In this document: in pieces, positions 56,548 to 64,000 of the stretch
Layout of the letters: each line of letters starts with the position of its first letter
How positions within the stretch are numbered: position 1 is the first letter of the stretch
Source: Linyphia triangularis
Taxonomy: Eukaryota; Arthropoda; Arachnida; Araneae; Linyphiidae
Length of the DNA stretch: 64,000 nt
Direction of reading: 5' to 3'
NCBI GenBank assembly: GCA_963978545.1
Contig: OZ021722.1
Location: 109,502,442-109,566,441 of the forward strand
The notes under the pieces: generated by a model
What the model saw: the letters and a program-made list of their open reading frames with translations, nothing else
What the model was told of the DNA's origin: nothing
Database searches by the model: none
Translations under genes and position numbers: made by a program

Positions 56548-57334
56548 TAGAGGTCGTAAATATCGATCAAAATAAATATCGATATTATATCGTTGCATAA
56601 AAAAAATATTGATACGTGATTTTTTTTTTTTTTTAAAGTTTTTCGGGACAAATTTATACTTTTTATGAATTCATGCCAATATTGTTTTAATAAATAAATT
56701 ATAAAAATTGCTTTGATAAATAAATTCATTTGATAATAAATAAATCATTTATTTATTGAAATAATTTTTATAAATATATAAAAATTGTTTCAATAAATAA
56801 ATGATAAAAATCGTTTTGATAAATAAATTATAAAAATTGCTTTAATAAATAAATTATAAAATTTGTTTTAATAAATAAATTATATTATCAATCAGAATAA
56901 AGTAAATACATTTGGATGTCAATGCATAAATTCCTAAGAAGAAATTTTGAAAATAGTTTATCTCATATTTTGCTGATAGAGATGTTTTTGATATTTAAAA
57001 TTAGATGTAAATTCCAGGCATACGCTGGCAACAGAAACGGCGCTATGTTAATGGCTACTAATAAATAATTATATCTTTCCATTACATTATATGTTCTTTT
57101 TGGTTAGGGTGCCATTTTAACTGTCTCTCAGCCAAGTCCAAACCTAAGTTTTGAAGTTTTTGAAAAGGGAATAAAGAAAATCGGAAAAACGCAAGGAACT
57201 AAAAACCATCATTAAAAAACTAAAAATGTTTGAAAATATCGATATATCGGTGACTTGTATCGATATTTTTACCATCGATATTTAAAAAAAAATATCGATA
57301 AAATATCGTCGTATCGATATATCGCCGACCTCTA
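56548..57334. mobile_element. Non-autonomous hAT element, 787 bp
   Basis: 8-bp duplication caaactag at 56540-56547 and 57335-57342. Ends tagaggtcgtaaatatcgat and (inverted) tagaggtcggcgatatatcg, followed by clusters of atcgata at both ends. It carries a piece of family R in its interior. No transposase. Confidence 0.88.
56685..57065 (-). repeat. Family R fragment inside a hAT element
   Basis: Repeated taaataaattataaaaattg words, then tacatttggatgtcaatgca, ttttgaaaatagtttatctc and a ggcatacgctggcaacagaa block match the 5' half of R reversed. Confidence 0.6.
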
Positions 57335-57452
57335 CAAACTAGTCATTTTTATTTAAATGAGTGAAAATATGAAAACGATAAATATCAAACTTTAATCCTA
57401 AGACCAATGTTACAGTGTAACTGAAAGTTGCGCGATGTTCCGACCTCCTAGA

Positions 57453-58335
57453 TATCACTACTTGTTCCTCTTTTTAAAAAAATCACCTTCCCTGAATAAC
57501 ATTAACGTCCCTTAGTTTATTCATCGATATAGATAAACAACTGGATAAACTGCTCCATTGTCAATGCAAAGAGAAAAACGCGCCGGGGATCGCGAAGCTG
57601 GAGGGAAGATTAACCAATCACAGTTCCCTTTTATAGTTGGATGGAAATGCGAAAAACCTTGTAAAATGCTAGAGTATATATTTTTTTGTACATTATTACT
57701 AATTAAGGTCTACTATCGACATTTCTGCTGTGTACAACCCACAATTTTACTTTCAATCCTTGGCAATCCGTATTTTTTATCCCACCAACGGCATCTGGCA
57801 ACGGCTTCAGTTTCCCAGCGTTAAGCAGTCTATCCAGTTGTTTATTTATATCGATGAGTTTATTCCACCTTCCCTGCTGTCTCGATGATCCCCAAAGTAA
57901 ACAATAAACCATCATCTCACTCGTAAATAATTAAAAGAATGCCCTAAACAATAGAATCATCGGGAAAGAAGCTGCCAATTCCAACAAGTCTTCCGCGCTA
58001 TGACGCGAAGGCTGAGGAAACTTAGAAAGTCCCCCCCCCCCTTCTCCCATCCCCTAAAAATCAATATTTGCTCGAAGGAGGAGTAATTTAATTTTCCACG
58101 ACACTTCATGTTATCGAAATGCACGTGTCATAAATCTCAATTAAAGTCCAGGTGAGTTAAGGGTGCCGCGTAGTGCGCATATTTCGTACTCTGAAGAACA
58201 GTGACGTAACTACGTGACGTATGATTTCAGGTTACGTGCTGCAATAGATTCCTCGCCAAGTCACTGACTTACATGGACACCATGCTTCTGCTTAGAGCTA
58301 TTGGCAGAGATAAACGTATTTTAATTTATCTTTAC
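57453..58335. other. Single-copy-looking stretch
   Basis: No window repeat. Two frames (57558-57824 plus, 57703-57915 minus) lack recognisable domains. ccaatcacagttcccttttatag at about 57614-57636 combines CCAAT- and TATA-like words, which is weak. CRE-like sites are listed separately. Confidence 0.35.
58202..58222. promoter_or_regulatory. Two adjacent CRE/ATF-like sites
   Basis: tgacgtaa (58202-58209) and tgacgtat (58215-58222) lie 13 bp apart with a further ttacgt at 58232. TGACGTMA is the CREB/ATF core. Could be chance. Confidence 0.25.
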
Positions 58336-58339
58336 TTAA

Positions 58340-59062
58340 GGTGTACGTATACCCTACAATTCACGAAAATCGATAAGAATATTCATTTTTTTTATTATAT
58401 CATAATATTCCCTGATACTTTAGCTTTCAAACAATACTAAACGTTTGAAAATATCCTTAATAGTTTTTAAGTTGCAATCAATTATAGGTAGGTACTTCCC
58501 CTGTTAGATACCACATTTTTAAAACTTTAAACCTGTTTTCTGACGAACTGTATTTTGATTATGTCACGCTTTATTCAAACAACGATAATTCAACAACAAA
58601 ATTTTCAATTATAATTTTTTTTATATCTTAGTAATCTACATAATATGCTCGATGTTTTGAAACTCAATTATATAATATTGGTTGAGAAATTGATTTTTTA
58701 GGGATTTTTTAAACTTAGAATTCATTGAAAATTTGGATTTTTTTCATGTTTTCGCATAAAATAAATTGTAAAACAAGAACTCTTCTGTATAAGAAACTTA
58801 AATGAGTTTCAAAACATTAAAAATGATATTTCGAATGGTTTCCAAGTAGAATTGCGTTTCTAAGTAAATTAGAATTTGATATATCATTGTTTGAAAATGT
58901 ACTAATTATCTAATTAAAGTTTAATTAACAAATTAACAATTGCTGAAATTTGAATTTTTTTTATGAAATTATTTTAATCATATACTTTCTAACTAATGTA
59001 AAAAAGAATTGGATTTTAAAACTTAGAATTTAAAAGAAAAAATTCTAGTGTATACATACACC
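58340..59062. mobile_element. TTAA-flanked 723-bp element
   Basis: TTAA (58336-58339), ggtgtacgtataccctacaa; agtgtatacatacacc, TTAA (59063-59066). AT-rich interior with no transposase. Same length as 52514-53236 and similar outer TIR. Confidence 0.82.
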
Positions 59063-59266
59063 TTAAATAATTTAGTATATTAGTATATAAATCATCAACA
59101 GTTAATATTTTTTGTCGCCGGATACTAATTATTAGTTTAAGCCAGGTAGTAATATTATGTTCTTACTTTCAAATACCCATAGCAGAGGGTAACAAATGTA
59201 TAGTATAAGGTCCAAAAATGTTTCAATTTTTTTTTTTTGCATTTCTGTACTTTTTGGAAAACACAC

Positions 59267-59327
<61 letters not shown>

Positions 59328-59347
59328 GTTAACTTCCGAACAATTTG

Positions 59348-59512
59348 TTAACGATATAGTGGTTAGCGTGCTATCTTCTAGACGGTTGCCGGTTCGAGTC
59401 CCGTGTTGGCATGGGTGTTTGTAAATATATGTTGGCTTGCCTAATGACGAATTTTCGGAGCATTATAGCCCTCGTGTTACTGACGGCGCCAGGTAATCTG
59501 AATACAACCAAC
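59348..59512 (+). mobile_element. tRNA-derived SINE, family S1 (first of a pair)
   Basis: S1 head shortened (ttaacgatatagtggttagc), B-box ggttcgagtcc, tail caaccaac. Preceded by ccgaacaatttg and followed by ccgaacaaattg. Confidence 0.85.
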
Positions 59513-59524
59513 CCGAACAAATTG

Positions 59525-59704
59525 CCCTGACCAAACGGTATAGTGGTTAGCGTGTTAGCTTCTAGACCACGAGGTTGAGGGTTCCGAGTCCCGTGTAAGG
59601 CATGGGTGTTTGTAAATGTATGTTGGCTTGTCTAATGACGAATGTTTCGGCGCATTAAAGCCCTCGTGTTGCTGACGGCACCAGATAATCTGAAAACGAC
59701 CAAC
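59525..59704 (+). mobile_element. tRNA-derived SINE, family S1 (second of a pair)
   Basis: ctgaccaaacggtatagtgg head, S1 body, aaacgaccaac tail. Flanked by ccgaacaaattg at 59513-59524 and 59705-59716. Confidence 0.9.
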
Positions 59705-60235
59705 CCGAACAAATTGACTTACGATGTTAAAATTTGGTGTGTGTGTGTGTTAGTGGTTGCCATGGGATCTACCATTAAGGTTTTTGTCAAAATTGCTCTT
59801 GCGCATAAGGTGGAAATCATGAAAAATCATGTGTTTCATCAATTGCTAAATTGCTCAAACGATTTTTATTAAAATATATGTGCTAATGCTTCTTAAGGTG
59901 TTCTAATCGTCCTCCTTCGAAATTTCAGAAGAAATGAGATAAAAGCGTAAAAAGTTGAAAAATGAGTGCTTTTAAGACAGAGCTCTCTACCCTTGAGTAT
60001 CACCCCTCAACGAAAGGACAATGTAATATCGATCGAATAACATCGCCAATTTTGCAAATTTGGCTGCGTTTTTCATACATCCATATAAAAATTATTATCA
60101 AAAATTTCGCCAAACTGGGCATTTTTATTTAAATGAGGTAAAATATGAAAACGGTAAGTAACACCATATCAAATGTGAATGCAATGACCAGTATTACAGT
60201 GTAACTGAGAGTTAAGCGAGGCTTCACACACTTAT

Positions 60236-60754
60236 TTGAATATGGAAAAGATGATTATTTCGGTTATCGGTGAACTAATTATTATAAAATAAACGAGGAA
60301 TTTTCATAATATATTTTTTATATCATTATTAAGCATTGTTATAAGGTATTCTTTTTTTTAAAAAAAAGAACAATATTTTAAAAAAAATTAAAGGATGCAA
60401 TTTAGAAGAATTTTATTCAAAACATCTATTTTTGGAGCTATACCATTAATATTATTTTAATGTGATGTATAGACATGAATGAGCTTTTCTTGAGATGCTG
60501 TCCATAAGGGCATCCATGTTATATGGGAGATAACTTTCAAACACGATTTTAAATTGAATAAGAAACGTTACACAGGTTGAAAAGTAAACGTGAAAGCTAC
60601 AATTTAGTCCTTTTGAAAATTTATATGGAAAGTCAAGACTTATACTACAGTCATATGTTAAAAAGCCCTAAACCCAAAGAAAATTTCATTGCACATTTTC
60701 ACACTTTCTGATTAATGCCTAGAAAATAATGTTTTTATTAATAATTACCCTTAC
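60236..60754. other. Unassigned AT-rich stretch
   Basis: No repeat or gene recognised. Confidence 0.45.
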
Positions 60755-61294
60755 TCTTACATAGGGTAATGGAAGTATAGCATTCGGTTAAAAGAATAGA
60801 TTTTCTATGCGTTTCTTCGCATTTTGAAACACCCTGATTTCGAAAAAGTGGTCTAGAAAAAATGTCTGTATGTGTGTACGTGGTCAGTATAACTCCCGAA
60901 CAAATTGACCTGTAATGCTCAAATTTTGTGCGGGTTGGTGCCGGCACTAGGACCTACCATTAAGGTTTTCATCGCAATAGTGCATGTGCATAAGATTGAT
61001 TTCATAAAAAGTCATGACAAATCAGTGTTTTTCAGCAATTGCTGAAAAACGGCTCTAACGATTTTGATTAAAATCTATGTGCTATTGTCTTTTAAGGTGT
61101 TCCAATCATCCTCACCTCCGAAATTCCTGTAGAAATGCGATAAAAAGTAAAAAGTTGAAAAACGAGTGCCTTTAACACAGAGCTCTCTGCTCTTGAGCAT
61201 CACCCCTCAAAGATTGTTTTTTTTCCCTGTTTCCCGCACAAGAAAAGACAATGCAATGTCTATCAAATAACATTGCCAATTTCGTTTCTTTGGC

Positions 61295-61333
<39 letters not shown>

Positions 61334-61490
61334 CTATGAAAAAATTGTTGCCAAAAATATCGGCAAACCGGCTATTTTTATTGAAATGAGAGAAAATATG
61401 AAAACGGTAAATACCACCATATTAAATTTGAATGCAGTGACCAATATTATAGTGTAATTGAAAGTTGTGCGTTGTTCTACACCCCTAGTT
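60755..61490 (+). repeat. Family A dispersed repeat, reference copy
   Basis: Uninterrupted from tcttacatagggtaatggaa to gttgttctacacccctag, about 735 bp. Contains a 36-base T-tract (61296-61331). Both ends carry a gtaat(t)gaaag word in the same direction (about 60767 and 61454), unlike a TIR element. Frames at 60738-61531 are by-products. Superfamily unknown. Confidence 0.78.
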
Positions 61491-62180
61491 TTTACATGGA
61501 CTATACTAAAGTGGAGTTCGAATCTTGGCAAACAAAATTATCGGATACTTCGTGAAAGTTTTATCTAATTAATTTCTATAAATTTTAATTAATTTCTATC
61601 TTACTTACGTTTTAATATCCTCATAGTAATTCTGCAATGAGCGCAATGTTTTCTGCATGTTATGATGTGCACAATAATGTCATGAAATAGTTTGTTTTCT
61701 TCACATGCGATATGAAGATTTCACCAAAAGCCAGAATCACTTTTTCCTTGATTCAATAGATATATAAGTCGATGACATAAATGTAGCCGATGAATATTCA
61801 GATATCTACGGAACTTGATGAAATAATCAATCAATTAATCTAGTCGATAATCTCAATCTCTAACTCTATTCCTAAATGCTTCTGTTTTCTGATACTACGT
61901 GTTTAAAGAAGAAGGGTGTAATTTCTAATTGATAATCATGGACCTCAAATAATTCAAATGAATAAATTGTATTCATATGTAAACGTTACACTTTTAAAGA
62001 GTATTCAAAGACATCAGAACGGTAGTAATCCTTTATACCACAGCTACCAGCAGCGTACACTTTGGCAATCCTCTACAACCTAAAGCTATTGTCCTGAAAT
62101 CAATCTAAGACTATTGATCTAAGAAAACAGGGCTTCGTTAACTAATAATCCTACGGTGTGCGTACGCTCCTCACCACTAC
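61491..62180. other. Unassigned stretch
   Basis: No gene or window repeat recognised. Confidence 0.4.
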
Positions 62181-62580
62181 CAACTGTTGACTTATCTCAT
62201 TTAGTTACACGTCAGTTCCTTGTTGGTGCCGAGGCAGTAAACATCGCATCCTGAGAAGTATGTTGCTGGATCTAAACTATACAAAAAAGTTGATGCCAGA
62301 TGACAATTCTTCATAAACGGGAACAACCGAATTTGTGCACGCTAGAGGCAATCCATTCTAAATAGTTCAAAGTCAATAATCTTTATCCATAAGTCACCTG
62401 CTGATCTATCTCATTTAGTTATGTCAGTGTGTTATTACCATGTAGTGAAGACCATACACCGTGAATAGTATGGTACTCATCTTGAATACACAAAAGAGTT
62501 GATATCAGATGACAATGCTTCGAAAACAGAAACAATCTAATTTGTGTAAGCTAGAGGGCAATCCTTTCCATCAACAAAAT
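62180..62580 (+). repeat. Diverged tandem duplication of about 225 bp
   Basis: 62190-62365 (tatctcatttagtta..., agttgatgccagatgacaat, gctagaggcaatcc) recurs at about 62407-62570 (tatctcatttagttatgtca, agttgatatcagatgacaat, gctagagggcaatcc) with many substitutions. The frame 62509-62706 starts within the second unit and has no domain. Confidence 0.65.
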
Positions 62581-62929
62581 CCATTCCTAGTAATCCAAAT
62601 ACCACCCAATGACTATTCCTCCAAGATCCACAACTTAAGACCAGAAAAGAACCACATTCAAACACAGGATCTTTTCCCTCCTATCCACCCACACACACGC
62701 ATTTAGCCTTCAAGAAAGTCCACTTACAACAGAACTAACCTCGGACAAACTCGAAGACCATCCATTTCCGACAGACGAAGAACGACTGATGCTATTCCAG
62801 TGATTCTCATGTTTACACGTAGACTAGAATTCGAAAAGGCTTAGCGGAGTCGGTTGGAAAAGGGCCTTCCGTGGATTAGAATGTGATCAGCTGAGCCAAC
62901 AGAAGGAAGGAAAAAAAAACAAACTTTTT

Positions 62930-63072
62930 TTTATCTGCCCTCCACCACCTGTTGTAGCCTACAGACGATCGATAAGGATATAAGAGGCAGAAAAGAAGCG
63001 AAAGATAGTGACTTCTGTAGTTGCTGTGTTTTTCAGTTTTTTATTCTTCGGATTAAACCTCGCATCAATGGT
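62930..63072 (+). promoter_or_regulatory. Possible promoter or LTR 3' part
   Basis: gatataagaggcagaaaaga (TATA-like, about 62978) is followed about 70 bp on by a T-rich segment and a ttaaacctcgcatca edge, a layout seen in LTR U3-R-U5 sequences. No matching 5' end or duplication was found, so the nature is open. Confidence 0.3.
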
Positions 63073-63289
63073 ATGTCCATAGATGTACTCTATGTTTTAG
63101 TTGGTTGGTTGGTTTGGGGATAGAAATTAAGTGTAACAAACATGCAATACGGATATGATATTCGTTTCACTTGATGAATATTTAAGTTACCCGATTTTAC
63201 ATGACTAATGAATTGATTTTGAAAATATTACAAGCATATAAAAGCATTAGGAAAACGTTAATGATGATAAAAACAAAAAATAGAAATTG

Positions 63290-63466
63290 ATTGGTTGTTT
63301 TCAGATTATCTGGCGCCGTCAGCAACAAGAGGGCTATAATGCGCCGATACATTCGTCATTAGACAAGCCAACATACATTTACAAACACCCCTGCCAACAC
63401 GGGACTCGAACTTGCAACCTCGCGGTCTAGAAGTTAGCACGCTAACCACTATACCGTTTGGTCGGC
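63290..63466 (-). mobile_element. tRNA-derived SINE, family S1
   Basis: Minus-strand S1 copy. Flanks aaaaaatagaaattg and gcaaaagagaaattg give an imperfect duplication around agaaattg. Confidence 0.88.
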
Positions 63467-63564
63467 AAAAGAGAAATTGGTAAATATAAACTGGAATTAT
63501 CAATGAAGAGGTACCATATGAATCAATGCTTATATTCATAAACTCAATTATTGTAACTCAAAAA

Positions 63565-63865
63565 TCGCTCCGATAAACTAGCAGTTAGAGTATTGGACTG
63601 ATGATCGGAGGGTTGTGGGTTCTGTCCTTGGTCCGCCAAATATCGATAAGTACCTAATGGTGGCTGGTGCACATTAAATTCATCGGGGCCTCAATGTCCT
63701 CTCGTTAGTGTGATGGGGTTGGGAAGAGGGGTTTAAACTAGAAGATTTCGATGTCGTATTCTTCTAGATACTCAAAATTACTAGACGCGTATATGGCTGT
63801 GTTAAGAACTTTATAAGTGGCAGAAATAGACAGTCGGAAGTTCAAAACCAAACTAAAAAAATAAA
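63565..63865 (+). mobile_element. tRNA-derived SINE, family S2, copy 2
   Basis: ataaactagcagttagagta head, gggttgtgggttctgtcc (mutated B-box), atggtggctggtgcacatta, ctagaagatttcgatgtcg, A-rich tail. Same structure as 22650-22940, more diverged in the head. Confidence 0.85.
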
Positions 63866-64000
63866 CAAAATATTACGAATTTAACAATTCTTACAAATTT
63901 GAATACATTTTAGAAGAAAATCGACATTCATTGAACATTCATAACAGGTAAGCAGCTTCTCTGGACAGTGTAATTGCTTAGCGATTTCAGAAACAATTAT

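Larger units (their letters stand above)
55738..57452 (+). repeat. Family A copy with two nested DNA elements
   Basis: gggtaatgaaagtatggcac at the left and gtgtaactgaaagttgcgcg then a ttccgacctccta end at the right. Interrupted by a piggyBac-like MITE (56158) and a hAT element (56548), each with exact duplications, and collinear once they are removed. Confidence 0.8.
59185..60235 (+). repeat. Family A copy with two SINEs at one site
   Basis: gggtaacaaatgtatagtat start, a 54-base A-tract (59273-59326), two S1 SINEs, then ccgaacaaattgacttacga to tgtaactgagagttaagcga. The frame 59642-59872 crosses a SINE edge. Confidence 0.72.

Noticed and set aside
62930..63072. Confident LTR call
   Set aside because: TATA-like and 3' edge are present but no 5' TG end or duplication could be matched.

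Overview
The window is AT-rich eukaryotic DNA in which I find no intact protein-coding gene. Nearly all recognisable sequence is mobile-element debris, heavily nested. The only protein-level matches are a frameshifted tail of a Jockey/I-type non-LTR retrotransposon (RNase H segment, about 30.15-30.64 kb), a frameshifted fragment of an arthropod-type uncharacterised protein carried inside a large palindromic transposon (about 48.34-48.65 kb), and one weak candidate exon (about 53.4-53.6 kb, minus strand). The tRNA-derived SINEs, Helitron, hAT, piggyBac-like and Tc1/mariner-like non-autonomous elements, together with the retrotransposon tail, suggest an arthropod, possibly an arachnid. That assignment is inference.

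Layout. 0-3.7 kb: ends of two dispersed repeats (families R and A, my names), then a fold-back element whose arms carry a tRNA-like sequence, then a B-family TIR element. 4.9-9.4 kb: TTAA-flanked and other TIR elements. 10.6-13.7 kb: a Helitron with an internal 148-bp minisatellite split a fold-back element, beside a hairpin MITE that landed in a B element, which also holds a SINE. 17.1-19.9 kb: a satellite array with A-B-B higher-order structure. 20.8-22.9 kb: fold-back elements, a piggyBac-like MITE and a second SINE family. 25.2-26.4 kb: a 128-bp minisatellite bounded by terminal inverted repeats. 29.4-31.2 kb: two A copies in opposite orientation around the retrotransposon fragment. 32.0-32.5 kb: a 41-bp minisatellite. 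35.7-38.5 kb: a hAT element in a B element, then an A copy interrupted by two SINEs and two TTAA elements. 43-45.4 kb: more nested fold-back, hairpin and TIR elements. 46.7-49.9 kb: a 3.2-kb palindromic hAT-like element with 8-bp target duplications. 52.5-57.5 kb: a TTAA element, a hAT element containing a solo LTR, and an A copy containing a piggyBac-like MITE and a hAT element. 58.3-64 kb: another TTAA element, two A copies, two SINEs at one target, and two further SINEs.

Because target-site duplications are readable at many junctions, the window gives a relative order of transposition: families A, B, P and R are the old targets, and the SINE, TTAA, hAT, Helitron and hairpin elements entered them later. 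Stretches such as 9.35-10.6, 38.5-40.4, 40.9-42.9 and 49.9-51.3 kb hold no gene or repeat I can recognise and are probably intergenic or intronic.
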